DNA of 23,431 bases from DASUSH01 sp036375215 (GCA_036375215.1 DASUSH010000068.1:1-23431), one strand, 5' to 3'; shown: positions 6,344 through 13,398, counted from the first letter of the stretch. Program-made: numbers and translations. The notes: generated from the sequence alone by a model not told the origin.

Positions 6344-8917
6344 CTATGAGTCGTCCTGTTCATCGGCTTCGCGCTCTTCCGCGTCGGCCTCGATCCGACC
6401 CCCGTTATCGCCCTCGTCCTTCCCGCCGGTCTGACCCTTCGCCCGACCGCCGCCCTTCTTCGATTCGCCACCGCGGCGACGCCGCCGCCGGCGCTTGCCG
6501 CCGCCGCTCTTCGGGAAGTTGCGCAGCAGCTCGCGGGCGACCGCTGAGGGCTTGCGGGCGGTCCGCATCCGCGCGCCGCGGAGGACCTCCTCGGCCTCGG
6601 GCGTGTGGGCGACCGCGGCGGCGAGCAGGGCGACCGCGAGGCGCCGGTCCTGCTGGCGGGCGGCGTGGACGAGCCGGCGGGCGTTGCGCCCGTGGGCGCG
6701 GCCGGAGGAGTTGACGAAGAGGCCGAGCAGGCGCTTGGTCTCGGGCCAGCGCTGGACCGCGTACTCCTCGTGCAGCTCCCGGGTGTAGCCGGCGAGCCGC
6801 CAGACCCAGGCCTGCGCCTGGTCGCGGCGGCCGATTCGTCTCTCCGCCAGTGCTTGCAGGAGGACGCGGACCCCGGCGCGCTTCTCGTCGCGCGGCCAGC
6901 TGCCGACGATCTCGATCGCGTCGTCGAAGGCGTCGGCGTCGCGCAGCGCGGCGATCTCGCTGAGCGCCTTGAGGCGCAGCTGGTGGTTGCGGTTGCGCTG
7001 GACGCAGGTGAGCAGGAAGCGGCGGCGGAGCTCCTTGGAGGCGTCGTGCTGGAGCATCGCCTTCGCGCGCCGCCAGCCCTGCGGGTTCACCCGCGCCCCG
7101 GCCAGCGCCGCCCAGACGTGCTGCTCGGAGTAGTCGAGGTTCTCGACCGCGATCCGCCAGAGCTCGCGCTCGAGGACCGCGAGCCGGCGCTCGGGATCGG
7201 CGGAGACGGGGACGATCCGCCGCTCCACCCGGACCCGCCGGCCGCGGCCGCGGCGCACCGGGCCGACGACGATCGCGCCGCCGCGGTAGACGTCGCGGTC
7301 GAGCAGGCTGTGCAGGCTGACGACGGTCTCGTCGTGCGTGGTCGCCGGGTGGACGAGGTCGATCACGAGCCCGGCCTCCTTGCCCGGGTTGCGCCGGGTG
7401 ACGCGGCCGACCCGCTGCTGGTAGATGCGGCGCGAGGCGGTCGGCGCGAGGTGCATGCAGATCGTCGCGCGCGGCGAGTTCCAGCCCTCGGCGAGCAGCA
7501 TCGCGTTGCAGAGCACATCGACTTCCCCTCGCTCGAAGGCGGCGAGGATCTCGTTCAGCTCGCGCTTCGGGGTCTCGCCCGAGACCGCGCGGGCGTTGAT
7601 CCCGGCGTCGCGGAAGGCCGCGGCGACGTTGTTGGCGTGCTTCACCCCGGCGGTGTAGACGACGCCCGGGACGCGGCGGAACCGCGAGCGGTAGAGGTCG
7701 GCGATCGCGACGTTGAACGGGGCCTGGTCGAGGAGCTTCGCGAGCTCCTCCTGGTCGAAGTCCTGGTCGACCTCGCCCTTGCGGAGCGGCACCTTGGCGA
7801 TCGTCCGCACCCCCGGGCCGGGCGGGATCCGGATGCAGCGAAGCGGCGCGATCACGCCGCGGCGGGCGGCCTGGGCGAGGTCGAAGCGCGAGGTCTGGGT
7901 GGGGAAGAGGTCGGCGACGTGGCGCGCGATCAAGGCTCCCGTCGCGGTCATGCCGATGAAGACCGGCTCCTGCCAGTTGCGGATGCAGGCGCTCGTCTTC
8001 TCGCCGAGCGCCGTGTGGGCCTCGTCGCAGATCACGATCGAGTAGGCGTCGGAGACCTTGCCGGCGTTGCGGACGAACCACTGGTAGGTCTCGACGGTCA
8101 CCGGGCCGTAGGGGTGGTCGGAGTTTCCGAGCAGCGGCGGCGAGAGCCGGTCGGCGTAGCCGCGGTCGGAGATCTCACCGATGAACTGGTCGACGAGGTT
8201 GCGCCGGTGGGTGAGGATCAGGATGCCGCCGGTCCGCGAAGCCTCGACGAAGCCGACGGCGGCGACGGTCTTGCCGGCGCCGGTGGCGTGCTCGAACCAG
8301 AAGCGGCGGTTGGCGCCCGGGTCCTCGGGGGCCTCTTCGATCCGCTCGGCGTCGGCATCCTCCTGCTCGTCCCAGTCCTGGGGCTCCTCCTCGTCCTCGG
8401 CGAGCAGCTCCTCGGCATCCGCCTCGGCGAGCCCGTTCTCGCCGGGCTCGGTGAGCGCGACCGCGGGGTCGGCCTCGTCGCCGGCGCCGTTCGACTTGGC
8501 GGCCCGCTTGGCGGAGCCCGCGGCGCCGTTCGAGCGCCCGTTGCCGTTGCGATGCTCGAGCTCGAGCGTGAGCGCGGCGAGGGTGCCGGAGAGCGCGTCG
8601 ATCTGGTGGGCGGAGAGCTCGGCGCCGTCCTTCAGGACCGGGGGGTCCTCGTCGAGGACGCGCTCGAGCCCGAGGAAGAGGGAGTAGTCGCTGCGCCACT
8701 TCATCGACGGGTGCTCGGCACCGTCGTCGAGCTCGGCGAGCGCGTCGCGCACGGCCATGTAGCGGGCCGTGCCGGGCGCGAGGTCCTCGGGCTCCTCGCC
8801 TTCGAGCAGGATCGGCTCGCGAGCGAACTCGCTGGCGCGCGCGATCTCCTCGGTCGTCAACGCCGCGCCGCTCGGCGCGTGCCCCCGGGTGGGGGCGGAA
8901 TCGGTGATGTCAGCCAA
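6344..8917 (-). CDS. DEAD/DEAH-box superfamily II helicase with acidic insert and basic tail
   Basis: The 857-residue protein is an ATP-dependent nucleic-acid helicase or translocase. Motif I is ATGAGKT (Lys216), motif II DEAH (298-301), then a GMTATG motif III and a helicase C domain with the motif VI QRVGRVTRR (Gln501). A Q-motif-like AHQIDAL lies near residue 145. Between it and motif I is a low-complexity Ala/Asn then Glu/Asp-rich stretch of about 85 residues, which is unusual. The region after about 560 is alpha-helical and unassigned. The end is a Lys/Arg tract (KRRRRRRRGG) followed by an acidic tail, suggesting nucleic-acid binding. I chose TTG 8917 because GGAAAGG lies 6 nt upstream; ATG 8980 is the alternative and adds 21 residues but has no such site. 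The family resembles helicases used in repair or restriction, but no partner gene is adjacent. Confidence 0.9.
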   Translation of the reverse strand: MADITDSAPTRGHAPSGAALTTEEIARASEFAREPILLEGEEPEDLAPGTARYMAVRDALAELDDGAEHPSMKWRSDYSLFLGLERVLDEDPPVLKDGAELSAHQIDALSGTLAALTLELEHRNGNGRSNGAAGSAKRAAKSNGAGDEADPAVALTEPGENGLAEADAEELLAEDEEEPQDWDEQEDADAERIEEAPEDPGANRRFWFEHATGAGKTVAAVGFVEASRTGGILILTHRRNLVDQFIGEISDRGYADRLSPPLLGNSDHPYGPVTVETYQWFVRNAGKVSDAYSIVICDEAHTALGEKTSACIRNWQEPVFIGMTATGALIARHVADLFPTQTSRFDLAQAARRGVIAPLRCIRIPPGPGVRTIAKVPLRKGEVDQDFDQEELAKLLDQAPFNVAIADLYRSRFRRVPGVVYTAGVKHANNVAAAFRDAGINARAVSGETPKRELNEILAAFERGEVDVLCNAMLLAEGWNSPRATICMHLAPTASRRIYQQRVGRVTRRNPGKEAGLVIDLVHPATTHDETVVSLHSLLDRDVYRGGAIVVGPVRRGRGRRVRVERRIVPVSADPERRLAVLERELWRIAVENLDYSEQHVWAALAGARVNPQGWRRAKAMLQHDASKELRRRFLLTCVQRNRNHQLRLKALSEIAALRDADAFDDAIEIVGSWPRDEKRAGVRVLLQALAERRIGRRDQAQAWVWRLAGYTRELHEEYAVQRWPETKRLLGLFVNSSGRAHGRNARRLVHAARQQDRRLAVALLAAAVAHTPEAEEVLRGARMRTARKPSAVARELLRNFPKSGGGKRRRRRRRGGESKKGGGRAKGQTGGKDEGDNGGRIEADAEEREADEQDDS

Positions 8918-8923
8918 TCGTGG

Positions 8924-8930
8924 CCTTTCC
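8924..8930 (-). promoter_or_regulatory. Ribosome binding site that decides the helicase start
   Basis: On the - strand GGAAAGG (within GGAAGGAAAGG, 8924-8934) sits 6 nt before TTG 8917. The upstream in-frame ATG at 8980 is preceded by a run of C and no purine tract, so TTG is preferred. Confidence 0.55.
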
Positions 8931-9065
8931 TTCCGCGCCGGCCCCGCTGTAGCTAAATGCGCGCGGTGGCGCGTCCTCATGGTTGGGGGGAACGCTTCGA
9001 GTTAGAGGTCCCTGCCTGCCAACCCCAAACGTCTCCCGCGGCCCAGGACTTGCTTGGACCGCCTT

Positions 9066-9071
9066 TATTGT
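9066..9071 (+). promoter_or_regulatory. Putative -10 element TATTGT for a leaderless tlpA-like transcript
   Basis: TATTGT fits TAnnnT and ends 7 nt before GTG 9079, so the transcript would begin at about the start codon. It lies in the divergent gap between the helicase and the thioredoxin-like gene. No -35 box is obvious at the normal spacing. Confidence 0.45.
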
Positions 9072-9078
9072 AGGCAAA

Positions 9079-9687
9079 GTGAGCGCGGGAATGATCGTCT
9101 TCGTGCGCGACCGCGCTCGAACACGGATCGCGGCCGCGGCCGCGGCGACCGCGCTCGTGCTCGCGACGGGGGCCTGCGGCTCCGATTCCGCCACGGGGCC
9201 GGGGAACCCCGATTCGGCGGCGACCGACTACGAGCAGGCGCTCGCGGACGCACCCGCGCCGCTCGCCGACCTCTACGAGCAGGCGAACCGGATCCTCCCC
9301 GGCGGGCTCCCCGCGTACGAGGAGCGGATCGCCGGCCTGGAGGGTTACCCGGTCGTCGTCAACAAGTGGGCCTCGTGGTGCGGGCCGTGCCGCGCCGAGT
9401 TCCCGTTCTTCCAGAAGCTGGCGGCCGAGCGCGGCGAGGAGATCGCGTTCCTCGGGATCGATGCCCAGGACGCCGACGACGCGGCCGCGACCTTCCTCTC
9501 GGAGCTCCCGGTTCCGTACCCCAGCTACAGCGACCCCGACCTCGAGATCTCCAAGGAGCTCGACGTGGAGCGCGAGTTCCCGTCGACGATCTTCTACGAC
9601 GCGAGCGGCGAGATCGCCTACGTGCACCGCGGCGGCTACCAGGAGCAGGCCGACCTCGAGGCGGACATCGACCGCTACGCGCGCTAG
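9079..9687 (+). CDS. TlpA/ResA-like thioredoxin-fold lipoprotein
   Basis: The 202-residue product is a predicted extracytoplasmic thiol-disulfide protein of the TlpA/ResA/AhpC-TSA type. An Arg-rich N-terminus and an alanine-rich hydrophobic segment lead to ATGACGS, a weak lipobox with Cys33, so it is probably membrane-anchored. The redox motif is WCGPC (Cys101, Cys104) in NKWASWCGPCRAEF, followed by FPSTIFYD with the cis-Pro region and a final GGYQEQADLEADI helix. I chose GTG 9079 because a TATTGT hexamer ends 7 nt upstream. ATG 9091 is a good alternative, with only three bases between it and a GGGA. The next gene starts 12 bp after the stop, suggesting one transcript with nfeD and the SPFH gene. 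The substrate is unknown; cytochrome maturation is only one possibility. Confidence 0.9.
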   Translation: MSAGMIVFVRDRARTRIAAAAAATALVLATGACGSDSATGPGNPDSAATDYEQALADAPAPLADLYEQANRILPGGLPAYEERIAGLEGYPVVVNKWASWCGPCRAEFPFFQKLAAERGEEIAFLGIDAQDADDAAATFLSELPVPYPSYSDPDLEISKELDVEREFPSTIFYDASGEIAYVHRGGYQEQADLEADIDRYAR

Positions 9688-9699
9688 CGGAAGCGGATA

Positions 9700-10131
9700 A
9701 TGGGGGACATGGAAGCCCTCGGGGGCATATTGGTCGGCGCCGCCGTCGTGCTCTTCCTCGTCGAGGCGCTCGTCCCGACCGGTGGCCTCGTCGGGCTCGT
9801 CGGCATCGGCGCGATGGTGGCCGGGGGAATCCTGCTCGAGGTCCCGATCCCGATCATCGTGGTGCTGGTGGTCGCGATCGTCGTGGTCGGGGTGCTCTTC
9901 GGCCGCAAGGTCTGGCTCGCTCAGAGGCAGCAGCAGGTCCTCACCGGCTGGGAGGAGCTGATCGGCGCCGAGGGCGACGTCCGGGTCGCGCTGGCTCCGG
10001 TGGGGCAGGTCTTCGTGCAGGGCGCGCTCTGGCGGGCCCGGGTCGCCGACCAGGATCAGCAGGTGCCGGTGGGGGCGCGCGTCCGCGTCGGCGACGTCGA
10101 CGGGCTCACCCTCCTGGTCGAGCCGCTGTAG
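9700..10131 (+). CDS. Short NfeD-like membrane protein
   Basis: This 143-residue protein has two to three hydrophobic helices in residues 5-70 (including a GGLVGLVGIGAMVAGGILL segment) and a soluble C-terminal OB-fold-like domain (about 80-143). It lacks the ClpP-like serine protease domain of long NfeD proteins, so it is the short form. The C-terminal GAEGDVRVALAPVGQVFVQG and GARVRVGDVDGLTLLVEP are typical of the family. Short NfeD proteins are usually encoded next to a stomatin/SPFH gene and are thought to act with it in membrane microdomain organisation. That gene follows 12 bp downstream. The start is ATG 9700, after GGAAGCGG; ATG 9709 is possible. The TAG stop is also the first half of a TAGAGT promoter-like hexamer. 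Confidence 0.9.
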   Translation: MGDMEALGGILVGAAVVLFLVEALVPTGGLVGLVGIGAMVAGGILLEVPIPIIVVLVVAIVVVGVLFGRKVWLAQRQQQVLTGWEELIGAEGDVRVALAPVGQVFVQGALWRARVADQDQQVPVGARVRVGDVDGLTLLVEPL

Positions 10132-10134
10132 AGT
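10129..10134 (+). promoter_or_regulatory. Putative -10 element TAGAGT overlapping the nfeD stop
   Basis: TAGAGT includes the TAG stop of the NfeD gene and ends 9 nt before the ATG of the SPFH gene, which has no Shine-Dalgarno sequence. This could be an internal near-leaderless promoter within the operon. Confidence 0.35.
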
Positions 10135-10143
10135 CGCTGACCG

Positions 10144-10980
10144 ATGGGCGTCCTCGTAGCGATACTCGCGGTCCTCCTCCTTCTCCTGCTGATCCTGGTC
10201 GCGGCGTCGGTCCGGATCCTGAGGGAGTACGAGCGCGGGGTCATCTTCCGGCTCGGCCGGCTGATCGCGCAGAAGGGCCCCGGCCTGATCCTGCTCATCC
10301 CCTTCATCGACCAGATGGTCCGGATCGACCTGCGGACGGTGACGCTGAACGTGCCGCCGCAGGAGGTGATCACGCGCGACAACGTCACGGTCCGCGTCAA
10401 CGCGGTCGCCTACTTCCGGGTGATCGACCCGAACAAGGCGATCACCGAGGTCGAGAACTTCCTGCTCGCCACCTCGCAGATCTCGCAGACGACGCTGCGC
10501 TCCGTGCTCGGCAAGGCCGAGCTCGACGGCCTGCTGTCCGAGCGCGAGCGGCTCAACGCCGACCTGCAGAAGATCATCGACGAGCAGACCGAGCCCTGGG
10601 GCGTCAAGGTGACGACGGTCGAGGTCAAGGACGTCGAGCTGCCGGCCGAGATGCAGCGCGCGATCGCGCGCCAGGCCGAGGCCGAGCGCGAGCGGCGGGC
10701 GAAGGTGATCGCCGCCGACGGCGAGTTCCAGGCCGCCGAGAAGCTGGGCATGGCGGCCAACATCATCAGCCGCAACCCGGCGACGCTGCAGCTCCGCTAC
10801 CTGCAGACGCTGCTCGAGATGGGCGTCAACCAGAACACCACGATCGTCTTCCCGATCCCGCTCGACCTCGTGAAGCCCTTCCTCAACCCCAGCGAGCCGT
10901 CGAGCGTCGATACCGGCGAGGGCACACCGCCTTCACCCTCCTCGGGTGGCGGGGGCGCGACGCCGATTCGCCCGGCTTGA
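10144..10980 (+). CDS. SPFH/Band 7 (stomatin-like, slipin) membrane protein
   Basis: The 278-residue protein has one N-terminal membrane helix (about 3-25, Leu-rich) followed by the SPFH domain. Family landmarks are REYERGVIFRLGR, KGPGLILLIPF, the RTVTLNVPPQEVITRDNVTV block and VDAVAYFRV-like VNAVAYFRVIDP. A coiled helix rich in Glu/Arg/Ala (IARQAEAERERRAKVI) drives oligomerisation. The C-terminal tail is Pro/Ser/Gly-rich. Such proteins form large ring-like assemblies at membranes and are paired with NfeD, which is the preceding gene. Its stop overlaps the TTG start of the next gene (TTGA). Proteolysis or membrane-domain scaffolding are known family roles, but the exact role here is not shown. 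Confidence 0.95.
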   Translation: MGVLVAILAVLLLLLLILVAASVRILREYERGVIFRLGRLIAQKGPGLILLIPFIDQMVRIDLRTVTLNVPPQEVITRDNVTVRVNAVAYFRVIDPNKAITEVENFLLATSQISQTTLRSVLGKAELDGLLSERERLNADLQKIIDEQTEPWGVKVTTVEVKDVELPAEMQRAIARQAEAERERRAKVIAADGEFQAAEKLGMAANIISRNPATLQLRYLQTLLEMGVNQNTTIVFPIPLDLVKPFLNPSEPSSVDTGEGTPPSPSSGGGGATPIRPA

Positions 10981-12095
10981 GCTCGCCCGAGATCCGGATC
11001 GACCAGCTCACCGGGCTGCGCACGATCCTCGCGCCCGGCCGCGCCAGCCGGCCCGAAGCCTTCGCGAAGGCCGCCCGCGACCTCACCCCGGTGGGCGCGG
11101 AGGGGTGCCCCTTCTGCGAGGGCAGCGAGGAGCGCACCCCGCCCGAGAGCTGGGCCGTCCGGCCGGCCGGGGGCGAGACCGACGGCCCGGGCTGGGTGGC
11201 CCGCTCGATGCCGAACCTCTACCCGGTCCTCGGCCCGCCGCCGGTGACGATCGAGGACGAGCGCGAGGGCGGTGGGCCCGCCGGGGACCCCTCTGTCCCT
11301 TTGGGGTCAGACCCCTCGGGTGACACACCGCTCGAGACCGGGCTGGCCGCCTCGATCGACCCGCTGCGGGCCTCGACCCGCGCGACCGAGCCGAACCTGT
11401 TCGCGTCGAGTCCCGCCGGCGGCGCCCACGAGGTCCTCGTCAACACGCCCGAGCACGTCGTCTCTCTCGCCGAGCTCTCCGCGGAGCGGTTCGGCACCGC
11501 GGTCTCGTTCTGGCGCGAGCGGATGCGCGCCTTCGCCGAGGAGTCGGCCTACCTGCACCTGATCGTGAACGAGGGAATCGAGGCGGGCGCCTCGCGCGAG
11601 CACACGCACGCGCAGCTCTACGCGCTTCGCTTCGTCCCCGCCGAGATCGCCCGCGAGCGCGAGCGGATGAAGGCCTACCACGAGCGCACCATGGGCGGGG
11701 ACCTGCTCGTCGACGTGATCAGCGAGGAGATCCGCCGCCGCGAGCGCGTCGTGGCCGTCGACGACGAGGCCGTCCTGCTCTGCCCATGGGCCTCGCGCTC
11801 GCCGTTCGAGATGCGGGTCGTGCCGCGCGCGGCGAGCCCGTCGTTCGAGCTCGACGGCGAGGCCGGCACCGCGATGATCCGGCGCGCCGTCGAGGGCCTC
11901 GCGAAGCTCTTCGGCCCGCCCCCGTTCAACCTCTGGGTGCGGACCGCCCCGCGCGGCTCCGACCGCTTCCATTGGCACGTCGACATCGTGCCCCGGCTGA
12001 CCGTGCTCGCCGGGTTCGAGCTCGGCACCGGGGTGCCGATCAACGTCTACCCGCCCGAACGCGCCGCCGCCGACCTGCGCGCGGCGCTCGGCTAG
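10977..12095 (+). CDS. galT: Galactose-1-phosphate uridylyltransferase-like protein (HIT superfamily) with in-frame insert
   Basis: The 372-residue protein matches GalT-type nucleotidyltransferases, which exchange UMP between UDP-glucose and a sugar 1-phosphate through a uridylyl-histidine. It shows a Zn-type CPFC pair (Cys44, Cys47), the active-site HTHAQ (His211 as likely nucleophile, Gln213) and a C-terminal FHWHVDIVPRL block typical of bacterial/archaeal GalT. The start is TTG 10977, overlapping the preceding TGA; no other start precedes the conserved IRIDQLTGLRTILAPGR. Residues about 90-135, between the NLYPVL and EPNLF segments, are a Gly/Pro/Asp-rich insert encoded around a GGGGTCAGACCCC palindrome. 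The exact substrate pair (galactose or another sugar, UDP or ADP) cannot be settled by eye, so the symbol denotes the family. Confidence 0.85.
   Translation: MSSPEIRIDQLTGLRTILAPGRASRPEAFAKAARDLTPVGAEGCPFCEGSEERTPPESWAVRPAGGETDGPGWVARSMPNLYPVLGPPPVTIEDEREGGGPAGDPSVPLGSDPSGDTPLETGLAASIDPLRASTRATEPNLFASSPAGGAHEVLVNTPEHVVSLAELSAERFGTAVSFWRERMRAFAEESAYLHLIVNEGIEAGASREHTHAQLYALRFVPAEIARERERMKAYHERTMGGDLLVDVISEEIRRRERVVAVDDEAVLLCPWASRSPFEMRVVPRAASPSFELDGEAGTAMIRRAVEGLAKLFGPPPFNLWVRTAPRGSDRFHWHVDIVPRLTVLAGFELGTGVPINVYPPERAAADLRAALG
11283..11315. repeat. Palindromic GGGGACCCC / GGGGTCAGACCCC element inside the GalT-like gene
   Basis: GGGGACCCC at 11283-11291 is followed by GGGGTCAGACCCC at 11303-11315. 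The second is a 6-bp inverted repeat around a single A. It remains in frame and encodes part of a GDPSVPLGSDPSG stretch absent from the conserved core. I recall similar GGGGTC-A/T-GACCCC palindromes as dispersed repeats in some bacterial genomes, but cannot confirm that for this one. Confidence 0.55.
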
Positions 12096-12108
12096 GCGGG
12101 CTCAGCCC
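12096..12108. terminator. Short hairpin between convergent stops
   Basis: CGGGCTCAGCCCG is a 13-nt palindrome with a central C, placed across the 6-bp gap between the GalT-like TAG stop and the stop of the - strand gene. It is short and has no T tract, so it is a weak bidirectional terminator candidate only. Confidence 0.35.
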
Positions 12109-12602
12109 GGGAACGTGAGGTGGAGGGCCTCGCCGGCCCCGAGCGCGCGGTAGCGCGCGACCCAATCCTCGGCGAGCTCGCGCAGGGCGCCGTAGCGGTC
12201 GACGTCGAGCCCGGCGGGGAGCTCGGCCCGCGCCTCTTCGCACCAGGTCGCCGCCCAGCGCAGGCACTCGAGGTCCGACCAGCGCGGGTCCATCGCGAGC
12301 CCCTGCTGGATCGAGTTGACGACGGCCTCGGCCTGCATCAGCTCGGTGGTGTCGCCGAGTGCGGCCGAACGGCGCTCGCCGGAGTGACCGCTCGCGTTCA
12401 CGAAGCCGAAGTCGGCGCCGCCGGCGACGAGCCCCCAGAATCCGCGCTCGAGGCCGAGCTCGACCTCGACCAGCCAGTGGACGAGGTCGTGGGGCGGCCC
12501 GCCCGCGCCCCAGCGCCAGGCGGCCTCGCCGCCGTCATCGCGGCGGACGTGGATGCGGTCGTGCGACTCGCCGGTGTGGACGAAGGCGATCTCCATGCGC
12601 AC
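12102..12602 (-). CDS. Conserved-looking hypothetical protein
   Basis: I do not recognise a named family. The 166-residue product is soluble, has no signal peptide or membrane helix, and shows an N-terminal beta-rich part with HTGESHDRIHVRRDDG. This is followed by PPHDLVHWLVEVELGLERGFWG, which looks like a conserved block in actinobacterial hypothetical proteins. A helical C-terminal half contains tryptophans and acidic residues. The start is GTG 12602, with GGGGAGGG 7 nt upstream on the - strand; ATG 12596 is the alternative. Its ribosome binding site lies inside the 15-bp gap to the divergent gene, so its promoter must lie within that neighbour's coding sequence. It converges with the GalT-like gene, with only 6 bp between stops. 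Confidence 0.8.
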   Translation of the reverse strand: MRMEIAFVHTGESHDRIHVRRDDGGEAAWRWGAGGPPHDLVHWLVEVELGLERGFWGLVAGGADFGFVNASGHSGERRSAALGDTTELMQAEAVVNSIQQGLAMDPRWSDLECLRWAATWCEEARAELPAGLDVDRYGALRELAEDWVARYRALGAGEALHLTFPG

Positions 12603-12608
12603 TAGTGT
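12603..12608 (+). promoter_or_regulatory. Putative -10 element TAGTGT in a 15-bp divergent gap
   Basis: TAGTGT ends 9 nt before GTG 12618. With the opposite start codon at 12602 there is no room for an upstream leader, so near-leaderless transcription of the + strand gene is the natural reading. The site overlaps the palindrome ACTAGT (12601-12606). Confidence 0.45.
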
Positions 12609-12609
12609 G

Positions 12610-12617
12610 CCCTCCCC
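12610..12617 (-). promoter_or_regulatory. Ribosome binding site of the - strand hypothetical gene
   Basis: GGGGAGGG on the - strand, 7 nt before GTG 12602. It supports the GTG over ATG 12596 and occupies the bases between the + strand TAGTGT and the + strand GTG start. Confidence 0.45.
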
Positions 12618-13313
12618 GTGCCGCCCACCTCAAAGCCGTTCCCCCGCTTCGTCGCCGACACCTCCCAGGAGCGGCGGCCGCACGGGCGCTGGGAGGAGCG
12701 GCTGGTCGAGGCGCTCTCCGATCGCTGCGCGGCGCTCGCCGACGAGGCCGGGGCCCCGCTCGACGCCGAGAACGTCCGCTGGTTCCCGGAGCGCACCTGG
12801 GGCGAGCGCACGTACATCCCCGCGACGTCGAGGACGACCGGGCCCGAGGGCGGCGCGATCGAGTACTTCGGCTACGTCTCCTACCTCCGCCACGAGGGCG
12901 GGGAGCCCACCGACCTGCGGGCGAGCGCCGACTTCACCGACGTCACCGTCGAGGACAACCCCGGCTGGAAGATCGACCTGAACGACGAGGTGATCGGCGC
13001 CTGGCGCGCCGACGGCGGCCGCGGCGGTGACGTCACCCTGATCTGGGGCGTCCCGCTGGTCCGCGGCGCCTTCGCGGCGACCGCCGAGCTCGAGGGCGAA
13101 GTCCTCGACCAGACCGCGGTCGAGGAGGGGCGCTTCACCCTCGTCGCGGTCGACGCCGTCACCGGCTTCGGCGACGACCTCTACCTGACGGTCCACCTCT
13201 GGGACCGCCGCCTCCGCCCGGTCGCGGCCGAGAGCCTCTACGACGAGCCCGAGGCGCCGGACCCGCCCCCGCCGGAGCCCGCCGACGAGGACGGCGAGGC
13301 GAAGCGCGACTAG
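12618..13313 (+). CDS. Hypothetical protein with Pro/Glu-rich C-terminus
   Basis: I do not recognise a family. The 231-residue product has no signal peptide or membrane segment. It appears to be mixed alpha/beta, with an early helical segment (EERLVEALSDRCAALADE), aromatic-rich stretches (RWFPERTWGERTYIPA, EYFGYVSYLRH), a central DVTLIWGVPLVRG strand and an acidic, proline-rich tail ending in KRD. The start is GTG 12618, 9 nt after a TAGTGT hexamer and with no Shine-Dalgarno sequence. It is divergent from the unrecognised - strand gene, and the very short shared gap hints at linked expression. It ends before the second copy of the long hairpin repeat. Confidence 0.8.
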   Translation: MPPTSKPFPRFVADTSQERRPHGRWEERLVEALSDRCAALADEAGAPLDAENVRWFPERTWGERTYIPATSRTTGPEGGAIEYFGYVSYLRHEGGEPTDLRASADFTDVTVEDNPGWKIDLNDEVIGAWRADGGRGGDVTLIWGVPLVRGAFAATAELEGEVLDQTAVEEGRFTLVAVDAVTGFGDDLYLTVHLWDRRLRPVAAESLYDEPEAPDPPPPEPADEDGEAKRD

Positions 13314-13335
13314 CGCCCGCCCGCGCCTCGAAAGC

Positions 13336-13384
13336 GGATCAGCGCAATCCGTGTCCGACAGGTGGACACGGATCGCGCCGATCC
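13336..13384. terminator. Long near-perfect hairpin at a convergent gene junction (repeat copy 2)
   Basis: GCGCAATCCGTGTCC (13342-13356) pairs with GGACACGGATCGCGC (13364-13378) at 14 of 15 positions around a 7-nt loop. Outside this, GGATC and GATCC extend the stem by five more pairs after one mismatch. It sits between the + strand gene ending 13313 and the - strand gene ending 13399. The left arm is identical to that at 6298-6315. It lacks a T tract, but the position suggests bidirectional termination. Confidence 0.65.
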
Positions 13385-13398
13385 ACGGCCGGTTCCGG

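Noticed and set aside
6605..8956. A 783-codon open frame on the + strand opposite the helicase
   Set aside because: It is a GC-driven antisense shadow: composition is Gly/Val/Asp/Arg repeats with no motif, while the - strand frame has complete helicase motifs.
8918..8980. ATG 8980 as the helicase start
   Set aside because: No Shine-Dalgarno sequence and the added 21 residues are Arg-rich with no conserved look; TTG 8917 has GGAAAGG 6 nt upstream. Not fully excluded.
9054..10976. Long + strand frame running through tlpA, nfeD and the SPFH gene into the GalT-like gene
   Set aside because: Only the part after 10977 encodes conserved GalT-like sequence; the upstream part is an out-of-frame shadow of three clear genes.
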